Assembly (NCBI GenBank): GCA_965644295.1
Contig: CBFFRP010000297.1
Location: forward strand, 248,001-312,000
Direction of reading: 5' to 3'
From: Paraphysomonas bandaiensis
Taxonomy: Eukaryota; Chrysophyceae
Length of the DNA: 64,000 nt
The notes under the pieces were generated by a model that worked only from the letters and a program-made list of their open reading frames with translations, was not told where the DNA came from and made no database searches. This document shows, piece after piece, positions 46,177 to 58,482 of this stretch (the first letter of the stretch is position 1; every line of letters begins with the position of its first letter). Made by a program: the position numbers and the translations under genes.

Positions 46177-47015
46177 TTACATTGCCAAAGGATTCGCATG
46201 AATTGTAACACTTTCAATTGCTATATCGGCAAGGGGCCTATTCTTCTTTCCAACAGGGACCTTTTCCATTGCATCCAGTGTTTCAAATCCGTCAATTACC
46301 CTAACAGAAATATGTCAGTGAAATACAAAGTCGAAGGTAAACTCACTGTCCAAATATACTGTATTTGTTGTTCAAGTGGGGCTGGGGTGAGTAGGTAATG
46401 AAGAATTGTGATGCATTGGTATCCGCTCCATTGTTTGCCATTGATACTATGCCTCTACGATCATGCCTGCACTGAAGTTAGTTGCTGTACTTTCACAGCA
46501 GTGGACTATACCTATGCTCTTGGGTGAATTCATCTCTGAATACGCCACCCCATATACTTTCTCCTCCTGTTAGCAAAGCATGAATACTAAAGAGAGAATG
46601 CATAGATGTTATTTCACCTTTTCCGGTTCCGCTAGGATCTCCACCCTGATCAAATATAGATAAATCAAGTAAATCGCACAGCAGATCATATTTAACAAAA
46701 CCTGGATCATGAAACCTTTAATATTTCTGTATCCAAAACACAATTAGTTAGATATCCATATATGAAATCTCATGCTGTACCTATGGAATTTAGTGGAGTC
46801 ATAGTAGCCGCTAGCACAGAGCGCTAAAAAATTCTACAGCATTGCATGAGAATAGTACAATAAGGCCTAAGAAAATATGTACATACTTCCGATGCTAAAG
46901 GGGAAGTGTCACAAAATACTTCAATCTTGATATCGCCATAGTTGGTATGCAGTGTAACAGCCTGAACTCATTGCGGTCTGAGTGATAAACATAATTCAAC
47001 GCATATACATACCAT
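46177..47015 (-). CDS. PPIL3: PPIL3-type cyclophilin, 160 aa, 8 exons
   Basis: Eight small exons on the minus strand: 47013-47015, 46887-46961, 46781-46833, 46702-46726, 46618-46645, 46512-46566, 46347-46466 and 46177-46300; introns 45-56 nt. The first coding exon is the ATG alone. The protein has [14 protein letters not shown], the active-site block [12 protein letters not shown] with Arg44, Phe49 and Gln52, [26 protein letters not shown], and ends in [10 protein letters not shown]. Length and the C-terminal ITIHANP-like end match PPIL3, a spliceosome-associated peptidyl-prolyl isomerase. The catalytic residues visible look intact. The longest frame is short because every exon is small. Confidence 0.92.
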
Positions 47016-47506
47016 TTTCAATCTAGTTTATCCGCAGAAGTTGTATCAGCAACACAGATATGGTTACACACACCACAGTGATGAGACAGATAACCTCAGA
47101 GCTGGGAATGAAATAGAGTTTAAACTATTGTTAAATACTGCTTTATAACCAACACAGAGTACAAAACATAGACACACGATACACAGTACAGCAGCATGTC
47201 ATTCAAAACCCCCTCTTTTTATTAATCCTGTCGTTTTTCTAAATGATCAAAAGTATGTAAATTTGAGAAATTTACACAAATCATCCATCAATTCCGAGGT
47301 TCCTGTATACACACTTCTGATTACAAAGCATCATTATGTTGGTATTGTAAGTCTATGTGTGTCGGATAAGCAGTTAACTTCACTCATATCTCTCCCACAT
47401 AGAGTCGACACATTCAATAGAGCGTTAATGACATGCATTGGCCACCTAGCCAAGCTGTATGATCATCAAATTTTGCATTGATAGTTAGCTACTGCAGTAA
47501 ACTGAA
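47016..47506. other. Divergent promoter region
   Basis: About 490 bp between the cyclophilin gene (-) and the methyltransferase-like gene (+). A 72-codon frame at 47263 has no domain signal. Confidence 0.4.
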
Positions 47507-48557
47507 ATGAATAGTAAGCATGGCGTTGCGGTGGCTACATCATTGGTGGTTGCAACGATAACAGCATTATACATCTGGAGCACTTCTGTAACGGTGCACA
47601 ATTCATGGCATGATTTACCATCGAGAAAACTTTTAGGAACTTTAAATGTTGCCCCGGTTATAACGACGTATCCATCGGCTTGTAAGGGAGGGGGCAAATT
47701 GTGGGGAAATGATCACGCCGGTGGCTGGAATGTGTGTACAGATAACATCAAGAGCTCTGAGTGTGTGGTTTATAGTTTTGGACTTGGGGCAGACTGGTCA
47801 TTCGACAATGCTGCGGAGGAGAGTGGATGCGAAGTGCATGGATTCGACCCCTCGGGTGAACTATGGAGAAATGGTATGCATGGGGCGAAATATAGTAATA
47901 TTGACTACGCACAACAGTATCCTAGTAAGAAGAAGCATTTTCACAGCTGGGGCCTGGGAGTTTTAGATAAAGCGATGTATCCTCCTGGCACGATACCGCA
48001 GGAGTGGCCAGGACTTGGTGACCCACCATTCTCAAAATCCAACAGTGCACCATGGGATATGAGATCCTTAGAGAAGACAATGCTGGATTTGGGCCAGAGT
48101 AGCGTGACAATACTCAAGATAGATGTCGAGGGAGCAGAGTGGTCAGCTTTAGCCTCTATGTTAGAGAGCAAACTAATGAGGCGCATGGTTAGTTCTGGCA
48201 GAATAGGCCAGCTCTTAATAGAATGGCATTGGGATCCCAATACACGGTAGATATTGCATTTGTGCCTCACTTATATTCCTTCTATTTGACTGTAAATCTT
48301 GTAGAGCATTCAATGACAGGCATCGTTTGCTAATGGATAGGTAAATCGCTTCATTGTGATGCGAGTAATGATTGATTATTTTATGCTTGATGAAGATTGA
48401 AGAAACTTGGTCTTGTACCCTGGAACGTGGAGCGACACAAAGGGAGTGACTGTTGTTTGGATGTCAGGTGAATATATTACGCTCTAATCATCGTTTTGTT
48501 GTTTTTACTCCAGTGTATAGTTACATTTGGGTACCACACGAATACGGTACTGGGTGA
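47507..48557 (+). CDS. Membrane-anchored methyltransferase-like protein, 294 aa, 4 exons
   Basis: Exons 47507-48246, 48305-48340, 48396-48467 and 48521-48557; introns 53-58 nt. A signal anchor (VAVATSLVVATITALYIW) covers residues 7-24, placing the rest in the secretory lumen or outside. Then come GGKLWGNDHAGGWNVC, VVYSFGLGADWSFD (SAM-binding loop position), CEVHGFDPSG, HFHSWGLG and ILKIDVEGAEW (about 202-212). These are the motifs of the METTL24/FkbM-like methyltransferase-domain family found in animals and protists. Substrate unknown. The last exons complete the fold (LGLVPWNVERHKGS, SYIWVPHEYG). An alternative acceptor 10 nt upstream would change the end of the protein. Confidence 0.75.
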
Positions 48558-50276
48558 AATGCGTGCTTCATGAATGGAGAACTTATCGTTTTGTGTTGAT
48601 GATGTGGAAATATGAAAGAATTTCGGTGTTTATTAGCTATTCGAAGTACTGTCAGTATCACTCATATAAAATATGTATTAGTGCTGTCAACCCATATGTG
48701 ATACCGGTTCTAATTAGATTGAAAGGTTGGCTTGACAGGATATCAGCTGTATACTACACTACACAGGAGATTAGTAGAATCGTGTAGTATGGACAGCTAT
48801 CGCCAGATCGCCAGCATAGTAGCAGTATACTATATAATATAATATGCATTGTGTCTTATTGAAGCTAGTGCAAGTGTAGAAAACGGAGGGAGGAGGCGAT
48901 CCTATTCTCGTGTTCACTATCAAGGGGAGAGCCTGTAGGTGTAAGTTTTCCCCTTTTGGGGGTTTCGGGGTACAGAGGATTGTCTCCTCCCTGTTTACTA
49001 GTGTTGCCTGTGATACTATGGACAAAAGGTAGAATAAGCCATTATTATCATTGATGAACAACTTAATAACATGAAGCTTATTATTATCAACAAGTGACTA
49101 GTTAATTAGGAAATAGGTACCCATTGTACAAATTAGTCTTCAGAATATTGAACTACACAACCAACTCCTACGTGCGTACTTGAAGTTTGGTAAAGCCAAT
49201 CGCTAGTAGTTATCCTGTATTCTATGTAGCAATGAAATACAGAATATACATGACTACACTATAGGAGTAGCTATTACAAGTATACAAAGAAACTGAAAAT
49301 ATAGTAGCTGTTAAAGATATGATTTGTAGAACAGAATGTTGATGTTGGTGAATGACGTGGTTCCTAACTCACAGTGCTACAACATCATAAATATACTATA
49401 TCTCCTATAATATCAATCAGTCAATATTGCACTAAATAAAAGCTTAATTTAATACAGAATTGAGTAGTGTATGTACTACGATATTTAATTCAAGGTCTAT
49501 TCTTTTAGAACTAAGAGTGTAATACACACATGAATTTAGCAACTGATTATTTATAATTTATACTACTACATTTCAATGGTATTATTTGATCGGTATAGAA
49601 TTATTGCAACAGTACTGTTGGTAAGCTAGCATATAACGCTGATTATACGTAGTCACACACTCGCCTACTCGTTCACCATCTTGGCTGATCATATAGAATG
49701 CGAACAGATTCTGTACGAGCTATCCTACGCCTCAACTGTGTTCACAAAGATTACGCGGGATCTCTCTTAACTATGCATGACTTATGTATGCAATTCGCGC
49801 TGGTTCTACCAAGGCCATGTTTACCTTCACATCCCCTATCAAAGATTACGCAAAATTTCTCATGACTGTGCATGACTCAGTACAAGCATCTAACATGGCA
49901 TTGGCTGAGACCCCACTTCCTCTAAAATGCGCGGGGTTGCTCGTTATCACGTATGGGCTATGCAATATGCAAGTATAATGTAGATATAGCTGAAGCTTGC
50001 TTGGTGCCAACATTCAAAGAATAAGCCGAGGTTTTAAAAGCAATCTATGCATCGTTTAGTTTAATAAACCCTAGCACTTTACTAGGAAACCTTTTTATAT
50101 ACTATTAGAAACTGGCATTAGGATGGTGTAACTTACATAAGTGAACAGTAAAGTAACTCAATTATCAAGTAGCTAAAAATGTGATTAGTAACAGAAGTTG
50201 ACATTATTTGCTAAGGTTTACTATTCTCAACTGATAAGATGAAATTATAAACATTACATGATAAAGAACCTAAGTT
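48558..50276. other. Intergenic region, nothing recognised
   Basis: About 1.7 kb of AT-rich DNA. Short frames (for example 48771-49061 minus and 49784-49978 plus) show no domain or splice support. Confidence 0.45.
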
Positions 50277-50481
50277 GTGTTCGATGTGTTCAACACCATT
50301 CATTTACTACTATAGTGTACAAACCACCCACTCAGTGATCGTATCCTGTATAGTCATCCACTTCTACTTCAGTTTCATACTACATAATATAATGTACTAA
50401 TTACATATATATCTTTCGATCCTTGCATCTCACATAATACTGCACTCAATTGCAAGTATATAGAATCTTCAGATCTCAACA
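50277..50481 (-). repeat. Candidate 3' LTR of copia element
   Basis: On the minus strand a purine run (TTGAGGGGGAG) is followed immediately by TGTTGAGATCTGAAG, the usual polypurine tract and LTR start of copia elements. The far end is placed where the strand reads ...CGAACACA, ending in CA. The length of about 205 bp is provisional. No second copy of this LTR was found to the right of the element. Confidence 0.5.
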
Positions 50482-50606
50482 CTCCCCCTCAATTGAGTGT
50501 TGTACTTATGACGCCTCCCAGCTATTGAATGCCTGAGATAAAAAAATTCTTGACAGTAAAATAGACTCATCTCTAAGTCTAAACCTCTGTCTAAAAAACT
50601 CAGTAC

Positions 50607-51293
50607 CTACTTGCGCCTTCTTTTATCCCTTGGTCCCTCATTAATCACTTCAGTGGAACTCTTAACTTTCTCTCCAAGATTTCTCTTTCTCTGCTCCATA
50701 TATGATAAACCAACCAATGACTTTGTATAAATATCTGCTGCTTGTTGCGATGTATGCACATGCACTAACTTAATCGTATTGAACTGATTGGGATCCACGT
50801 GCTCTCTCACCATGTGATACTTAATCTCAATGTGCTTCGACTTCTTGTGAAACACTGGGTTTTCGGCCAAATCCTGGGCACTCTGACTGTCGATGAAGAA
50901 TGGTGTGGGTTTGATGAGCCTCAACTTAATCTCACCCGTCACCCCCCGAACCCATAGCACTTCTTGGAGACCCGAGTAAATACACTGATACTCAGACTGC
51001 ATGCTTGACGTTGCCACTGTCGTCTGCAGTTTGGACTGCCAGACTATAGGCCCTCCCGCTGCAAACCCAACGTACCCCGACGTGGACTTCCTGGAGAGCT
51101 GATCTCCCGCCCAATCCGCGTCAGTAAACATATGGAAGTCGAACCGTCTACTCCCATATTGAATCCCTTTGTCAATAGAACCACGAATATATTGCCATAC
51201 ATGTGTTAATAGCTTGCATACTTCAATATTCACCTTATTACTGAACCGAGACAGTACTCCCACTGCATAGGCAATATCCGGCCTCGTGTTCAT
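50607..51293 (-). pseudogene. copia RNase H fragment
   Basis: Starts at NTRPDIAYAVGVLSRF, then the RNase H core with FTDADWAGD, STSGYVGFAAGGPIVWQSK, SSMQSEYQ and HIEIKYHMVREHV, and the usual ADIYTKSL end. The frame is offset by one base from the reverse transcriptase frame. Its stop lies about 125 bp upstream of the polypurine tract. Confidence 0.88.
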
Positions 51294-51316
51294 CGATAGA
51301 TATAGTAATGCACCTA

Positions 51317-53002
51317 TCAGCGGCCGATATGGGAAGTTATCTCTACTATAAGCTGTTCCTCCTCGGTATGCTCATGCCGCGCCCCTTTTGCCACTAAATC
51401 CATTGCTTCCGCCGGTAGAGGACTCTTCCGTACCTTTCGCGGTGACCCAAGATACTTTTCAAACTTTTCTAAGATCTTAGCCGCATATACTGATTGGTCA
51501 AGACGAATATACTCTGGCGTTCTTGTGACTCGAACATTCAGAAAATGTTCCATCTCGCCCATATCCTTCATATCAAACCGGGCACACAGTTGAGCTTTAA
51601 TATCCTTCACTATGTTGACATCACGACCTAACACTAGGATATCATCCACATATATCGTTAATAATATCAATTCATCGCCCTTATACTGATAATACAAACA
51701 CGGGTCTAATACACATGGTTTAAAATGCATAGATCGTATGAATTTATCCAATGTTTTCCACCACGACCGCGGGGAACTCCGAAGCCCGTATAACGACTTC
51801 TTCAGCTTAAAGCAGTACCCCTCAGGCAGCTGAAAGTCCGGAGTTGCCTTCATATATACGTCCCCCTCTATATCTGCATATAGAAATGCGTTAGACACAT
51901 CCAGTTGATGAATTACCATGTTCATCACGAAAGCTATGGCGATTAACAGTCGCACTGTTACCCCCTTAACAACGGGTGCGAAATGGTTCGCCCAACCACT
52001 CGACTGCTGTCCACAACCGATTGCTACAAGACGAGCCTTATATCGGCGGACCTCTCCCTCCTTATCGTACTTCTTTCCATAGACGTACTTGGAGTGCAGT
52101 GGGACGACTCCGTCCGGTATACGAGTCACCTCCATGGTATCTCGCTTCGCCAAACCCTCTCGCTCTACACGGCGAGCTCGTCTCCACTCCCTGTGCTCGG
52201 CACTCTCCAAGGACTCACGATGTGTCTGAGGCACTGTCGACTCTTCCGCTGACATCCACACTGAGTCTGCCTCCTGTAAAAGGTCACTCACATCACTCTC
52301 ATCACTCAAATGATGGATTTGTCCTAACACCGACACATTCGTTACCGTCCTTGGAGTTCTTGCGCGTTTGCCGTGCGGATGATTCTCGGCAGGGGTCCCT
52401 TCCCCCGAAGGTAATGCTGAGTCAGCCTGGGGCTGCACCTGCCCACTTTCCGACTGCTGTGGCACCACTCCGCTGATACCGCCGTCACGGTTGTCAGTAA
52501 CTCTGGCCCTAACCACCCTCTGCGCAAGATCCTCTGTCATCTTCTTGATGTCAGCAATATGAATAGGAGTTTTATCCTCCACTTGAACCTGGTTACCAGT
52601 AACCAACGACCGGTATCCTACAATAAGTCCCTTCCTTATCACCACTCTGTTAGTCTTGTATAGCAGACCACCATCCTCATGGTGCTTTCCGATAAGATAC
52701 TCAAACTCACCCGGTTGACGAGCCTCGGGATCTATAGCCACTTGAGCCTCCTCCAGCTCTCTATAATAATCCTGAGACCTCTCAGGTACCGATTCATCAA
52801 ATAATACATGTACAGAGTGTACTACGGTGTCCCCCACTAGCACCTTGTATCCTTTTCGATCAGCTGGATACCCTATGAAATAACCTGTCATTGCTTTGTC
52901 CTCCCAGTCCTTCCTCCTGTCGGCCTTGGGTGTTAGCACATATGCTTTGCACCCCCATTTCCGTAGCCACGATAGGCTGGGAACGCTCCCCCTGGGACAC
53001 AC
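51317..53002 (-). pseudogene. copia integrase end and reverse transcriptase fragment
   Basis: Begins inside the integrase C-terminal region (WGCKAYVLTPKADRRKDW) and carries the reverse transcriptase with HQLDVSNAFLYADIEGDVYM, KKSLYGLRSSPRSWW and the catalytic YVDDILVLGRD. It ends at 51317 in a stop caused by a one-base shift. The adjacent frame continues with PYRPLIGALLYLSMNTRPDI. Confidence 0.88.
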
Positions 53003-54747
53003 TCATATGGAGACATCCATCCTTGCCACGTCCGAGTTGGCATTCGTCGCACAATGTAACATGCAGTTTGATAAGCATCAAACCAGAACGACTTTGGAAG
53101 TCCAGATGCCGTCAACATCGTCAGTGTCATCTCCCCAATTGTTCGGAATTTCCTCTCAGACACCGCGTTGAGCTCTGGCGTGTCTCGTGTTGTATGTGAC
53201 ACCCGAGTCCCATATCGCTGCAACAGATACTCTCTTATCTGCTGACTAATAAGTTCGGATCCTCCATCGGCATGATACTCCACTATACGGTTCCACCCCT
53301 CGTACTTCACTAAGTGGACCTCGCACAAGTGTCGTAGACATTTGAACACCTCCTCTCCGCTTCGAGTCCTCAATCCATATTCCCATATCATCTTTGTTGC
53401 TAAGTCCGTGAATAGGAGCACGTACTTATACCCTTGTCTGGATTCACAATTCAGGTAGACTGAGATGTCCGCTGTCACTCGTTCCAGAAACCTGACTGCG
53501 CTTAGCTCTTCGTTGTCCCGTGATTTGAACGAATGCCTGGTTATCTTCGCCTTGGCACACCATTTACACAGGGGTTTCTTGCAACTCTTCTCCTTTGCCT
53601 TCGAAAGGTGATGTCGTTGTAGTCCTGATCCTCTGAATAACATGTGTCGGTGAGCTTCTAATAACTTCGATTTCGAGACATGTCCAGTACGCTCATGTAA
53701 GCGATCCAACGCATCTTGTCCTGTATTATCCGACAAATTTACCTCCTCCATCTGATTGCACATAGACACATTTGGCAGATTTAACACCTCCATCAAGTCC
53801 ACATACGGCATCCCTCCATGCTCATCGTACTCTCCAGTCAACACCTCGTTTCCAGAGTCCAATTCCACGATTTTAGGCTTTCGAAGCAGTTGTAATCCGT
53901 ATCCCATTGATCTCAGCATCCCTCCTGACACAATGTTCTTCACCGCTTCTTCACTAACTCTGATGTCTCTCCATTCCCCGAATGTACCAGCCCCCTGTGT
54001 CTCCAATTGAGAACCCTTTCTAGTTAGTTGGATTGCCCCAAACTCAGGAGTAAATGACTCCAGTGCAATTTTATCCTTTACTATAAACAGTCTTTTACTT
54101 GCACAACTGTCCAGATATACACGAGGTTCTTCCGACGTATCCACCGATAGCAAAACCTCTTCTCCAAACATATTCGCTTCATCATCCGACGACTCTCCGT
54201 CGTTGACGTATTTCTTCCATTCTGTCTCGAATTTCCTGTTCGATTTTCGAGGATTCTCATTATCCGGGTTTTTTATGTTCTTCCGTTTTTTCGACTTGCA
54301 CTGTCGGGCTTTATGACTAAAATCTCCACAGATATGACAACCAGTATAATCCTTTGATCCTGGCTGCTGCACACTCTTCGAAGCCTTTTCCTTTGTCTTC
54401 CCTTTTCTTTTGAACTTATCCATTTTTCTTTGTCGTTCCTTAGCATAACAATTCGCTGCTACATGTCCCTTCTTCCGACAAAATGAACAAACCACTGGCT
54501 CCTTCGACGCCGTAAAATTGATCTCTTCAGATTTGTCTCCCTTTAGTTTCTTCAGCTGCGTCATAGCCTCGTCATACTCTTCACAAGCCTCTTTCACCGA
54601 ATCAAATGTAGTTGTTGCTTTAGGCATCATCGCTACCGACATCCATAAATCATGTAATTCCTCTATCTGCAGCGCTGCTTTTATCTTTGCTAATTTACTT
54701 GCCTCTGTCTGCGCAGAAGTTGTCGCTACCAGCCAAATTTTCGACAA
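52933..54747 (-). pseudogene. copia gag-protease-integrase fragment
   Basis: Contains two CCHC knuckles (CSFCRKKGHVAANC, CHICGDFSHKARQC) for RNA binding, a protease-like site YLDSCAS where the usual DSG is DSC, an integrase zinc-binding segment (CKWCAKAKITRH), and core integrase residues around VTADISVYL, YHADGGSE and NAVSERKF. The frame stops at 52933, shortly after the integrase core, and the rest continues in the frame at 51317-53002. The altered protease Gly and the missing start indicate inactivation. Confidence 0.85.
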
Positions 54748-54780
54748 TTTAGATAGAAGCGATTTTTACAGTCAATATTT

Positions 54781-55309
54781 TTAAGGCTTAGCTAAACTGC
54801 TTCATAGTATATCATTTATGTTAAGTAACGGCTATAACTTAAATCCTTAAAACTTAAATATACAATATACAGCTATTAACTCACAAATAAGCAAAACTCA
54901 TCATAAGCACAGTTTGCCATATGTCTAATATGTTGAGTTCTATCTGGCTCCGATTATATACCAGTGTTACTTTTCTGTTAATCATTCTCAAATTAAGTTG
55001 TAGTGTCAACTTTGCAATATTGTGGGACTGGTAAATACTTCTGTTGGTGTGCTATGTCTCAGTGATGCTTGTATCGTACCCTCCGTTGTATATGAATAGA
55101 AAACGCCACAGAATATAGATATGAAAAACTGATGTGGTGTGTTTTCATTTTAACTTCTGAAAAAAATGTCGCCAAATATAACATCATGGTAAAATATCTC
55201 ATTATTTAGATCACCTATTACTGTTTCATTGCACGATAATTCAGACGAGGCATTACAGATAAGTAAAATTTATTCTTTCAGTAATTTTTTCCCTATCTAT
55301 ATACAGTTC
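54781..55309. other. AT-rich spacer
   Basis: No LTR match and no gene recognised. The region lies just beyond the truncated copia 5' end. Confidence 0.4.
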
Positions 55310-55796
55310 TATTGCATAGCCGGCTCCAATTTACAGAATCCGAAGGAGTGCGCTCTCTGGGGGTGCAGACAGCGTATTATCTGTTAACTAAATTGAATAA
55401 GAAAATCTTTGAACCCCAATATAATGCACTCACGTTCCATTATCATCTCCAACATTATCATACGCCAGAGATACTTATAAACCAAATGTTAAAAGTACTA
55501 GTTAGAGAAGAAAATAATACTCACATTCCCATGAGGGCGGGGCTAGAGGGGACATCTTGAGCTCTAGCAAGAGTCCAGCCTGTATAATTATTAGCATTGT
55601 GATAACTGTTTTAATAATATCACAACCTGAATGCTTACAGCATACCTGACACAAAATTATTACACAGAAACTACAAGATGAGCTGTTGGCTTACCGTCGT
55701 AAACTGTTACGTGCCATGCGGCTCTGAAACATGGTCTTCACATTTCCTCCCCGACCTACGGCCACTCGAGTTCTCTGCAGTGCAGTCCTGAGCATG
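55310..55796 (-). CDS. Candidate small multi-exon gene, possible mitochondrial protein
   Basis: On the minus strand an ATG near 55796 opens an Arg-rich, acid-free leader (MLRTALQRTRVAVGRGG), as expected for mitochondrial import. Further on are two GTGAGT donors with AG acceptors at normal distances, bracketing pieces such as KMSPLAPPSWE and LSLAYDNVGDDNGT. Phases between the first pieces only fit if a very short (24-nt) intron is allowed. A plus-strand frame at 55312-55560 overlaps and also looks coding (GVQTAYYLLTKLNKKIFE). Only one strand is likely real. No family recognised. Confidence 0.3.
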
Positions 55797-56133
55797 ATAT
55801 ACCCCTGTTATGTATCTGACTGTTTGAGGTTTACTTAGACTTGAGATGTACATATATGCCAATAGTAGAAGTGCAGAGGTGTGTGTTTGCTGCTGTGTGG
55901 TGCGGAATGCAGCACTATAGAAATCAGCTATACACCTTTATACAGTCTTTATACAGCAGACTACATATTCTCCCTATCAGTTACCTTCGATATGTATAAT
56001 CTCGAATACTGGAACTACAGGATCTATTTGGCTGTATGTTGTGGGATGCGTTGATATATATGCACACATGGTTTAATGTTATATCAGTGCTTCTGCTATA
56101 GATAGACGTGGAAAGCATAGATAGCTACCAAGA
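55797..56133. other. Spacer / promoter region
   Basis: Upstream of the MLO-like gene and of the candidate minus-strand gene. Nothing specific seen. Confidence 0.35.
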
Positions 56134-58115
56134 ATGGACGAGGAAGAACTAGAGGTAGACCCTATTACATTGGGGCTATGCGTGTTCTCTATTATTTCAC
56201 TTTTAATTGTTTTTACAATGGCATTTGAGGCCATGGAAGAACATCTAGTGCACTCATCTTCTAAGCATATGCGCCCAATGATTTCTTCATTATTTGGAGA
56301 AATGACGATTCTTGGTTTTCTTTCATTGATAACATTTTGTATTTCGGAGGCTGGGATACTGAAAAGGATATCTGCAGCTGTTATTGATGATAGTGGTGAG
56401 GGGAAAATGTATATAACTGAACTCTTTGAGAAAGTTCATTATCTACTATTCACTATTATGGTACTTTTCATCTGTAAGGTTTTACTTCTTTTACACTTGG
56501 CTAACAACACTATTGCTGAGTGGAGAAAAATGAATAAGGAAGCACAGAACAGCGCCGATGTGGAGAGATGGAAAGAGCGATACTTAAGCCACGAGCCCAA
56601 ACCGTGGTGGAATTTTTCTCTCGAAAGAGATCAACCCAGTCGTTTTTTTGCGTTTCTGTCTATGCGAAAGGAATTTATTGAACAGAGGCAATCTATCCCG
56701 CCTTTCAAGCCCTCTGACCCTGAAAGCCATCTGCCCGTCAACTTTGATTACGCAGAGTACCTTTCAATTTGTCTTGGCAACTACCTCGCGCACATGATTC
56801 ACTTACCGCCTTTGACCTGGGGTCTCTTGTGGGGTCTTACGGTTTTGTTTTTCGTGGTATACTTCATTCTCGATGGTAGTACTGTTTGGGTATCTATATT
56901 CTGGTTCTTGATCGGACTTGTAAATCTCATATGTATCATCGGACTTGAGAAGAAAGGTCACAAGATCCTTTCCATGCTGTTGAATCCCTCTGACTTTCCT
57001 AGATGTCCTACATCAATGCGACAAGCCGCAGTTAATGTGATATCTGCGATGCGGTTTATTCCCTACCGCCACAAGGTCGGTGAAGATGTCGGGGAGAGAC
57101 AACCTTTGACATCTTCCATCCCTGCAGAACTTCCGGCGTGGACGACTGTCACACCCTACAAGCCACCTTCTTACTTGAAATGGTGGTGTGGAGATGTAGT
57201 GTCTAACAGACATCAGTCCCTTTTCTGGTTAGGTCACATGGGCCCAGAACTACATGTCGCCCTTGTGCGCCTTCATATGCTGCTCAGGAGCGTCTATATT
57301 GCCCTCGTTCTAGCCGTGTTCGTGCCCCTTATAATTGCAGACGAGGGAATCGGGTATGGCCTGCTTTACCTGGTGCTGTCTATGGGGGTAGTGGTGTGGG
57401 AGTATATTTTCGTGCTTCAGGACCTTGTTACAACACTATGCCAGATATCGTGCAGTGGAATGCTTCGGCATAAGCCGACTATTGACGATGTAATCCGTCG
57501 ACAAAAGACAAAGGGGGCTGTGCGGGCGATCATGATGATGACATCTTTAGTGCAGAGCACTCAAAATGATGACCTTGAAATAAAATCTCATATTTCTGAT
57601 GACAGTCTTATGAAACAGGTCAGTCAGGACGAAATTAATGAAATTGCCTCGATATACGACATGTATGACTCGGACAGCTCTGGAGAAATCGATAAGGAAG
57701 AACTCGGCTTGGTGATGAATTCCTTGGGGTTTGCTCTGTCGGAGGGCGAGCTAAATGCGATGGTTGCCGCACTTGACACCGACAGAGATGGAACAATATC
57801 TCGTGACGAGTTTATTCGATGGTGAGTGTCGAGTCCTTACTCCTTTTTCTATTCTCGCTAATACCACACAGGTACATAAGGAACAGTGACAATAAGAATA
57901 CAGACATGAAGCAGAAGGCTAGAGAAATGTTTGCCTTATTCGACAAAGACGGTAGTAATTCTATTAAGGTATCTGAACTTGTCGATGGTCTTCAGGGTCT
58001 AAAGCATGGTTTGTCTACCGATGATCTTGTGGCATTGGCTCACGAATTGGACGAAAACGGTGATGGTGAAATCAGTTTACATGAATTCGAAGCGATTATT
58101 CGTTGTGCCCATTAA
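56134..58115 (+). CDS. MLO-like membrane protein fused to four EF-hands, 643 aa, 2 exons
   Basis: Exons 56134-57821 and 57872-58115, 50-nt intron. The start has a short acidic N-terminus, then a first span (LGLCVFSIISLLIVFTMAF), followed by EEHLVHSSSKHMRPM and EMTILGFLSLITFCISEAG. This is the first-loop pattern of MLO-family seven-span proteins, and further spans and the FIEQRQ..PPF region follow to about 445. Where MLO proteins carry a calmodulin-binding tail, this one has four EF-hands with loops at about 512-523, 548-559, 587-598 and 623-634. All have good Asp/Glu positions (DSDSSGEIDKEE, DTDRDGTISRDE, DKDGSNSIKVSE, DENGDGEISLHE). The inferred role is a membrane channel or sensor regulated directly by Ca2+. 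Confidence 0.82.
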
Positions 58116-58300
58116 ATATAGACTTACGGCGTTCAAAACATTTGCGTGGGTATTGAGTGTTTCAGTGTAGCTTGCCTAGTTAAGTATTTCTTTATTGATG
58201 CTTTGTCTACTGTATACGTAGTACGCAGCTCCAAGGCAATAATGCCGAATTGGTAATAATTCGATTATTGATTATGCTTGTGATAGTTTATAGTTTTTAC
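58116..58300. other. Spacer
   Basis: 3' flank of the MLO-like gene. Nothing recognised. Confidence 0.4.
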
Positions 58301-58418
58301 CAGGGATAGGGAACAATGTATTGCAATACTATTGTTAGATGCGTTCCGTCAATAGTATTGATGGAGCTTTTAAACCGGCCCAACAAATACTATTGCCATA
58401 TATTGTTACGCAGCCCTG
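58301..58418. mobile_element. Short hAT-type MITE-like element
   Basis: 118 bp bounded by imperfect inverted ends, CAGGGATAGGGAACAATGTA on the left and (reverse complement) CAGGGCTGCGTAACAATATA on the right. The CAGGG termini match the larger hAT elements in this window. Flanking 8-mers do not match, so no target duplication is visible. Confidence 0.45.
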
Positions 58419-58482
58419 ATTTAACCCCTCCGTAGATTCCATCAAGATCACATCATGATAATCAAACCCACTACTGCTTCGC

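Larger units (their letters stand above)
50277..54780 (-). mobile_element. Ty1/copia retrotransposon, 5'-truncated and frameshifted
   Basis: Order on the minus strand is gag zinc knuckles, protease, integrase, reverse transcriptase, RNase H, which is the copia order. The polyprotein is split into three frames by a shift near 52.95-53.0 kb and another near 51.3 kb. The first frame begins without an ATG downstream of an in-frame stop, and no 5' LTR or primer-binding site was found, so the 5' end is missing. The integrity of most motifs suggests a fairly young insertion. Confidence 0.85.

Noticed and set aside
49784-49978. 64-codon plus-strand frame
   Set aside because: No domain, no splice context and no composition change. 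Likely chance.
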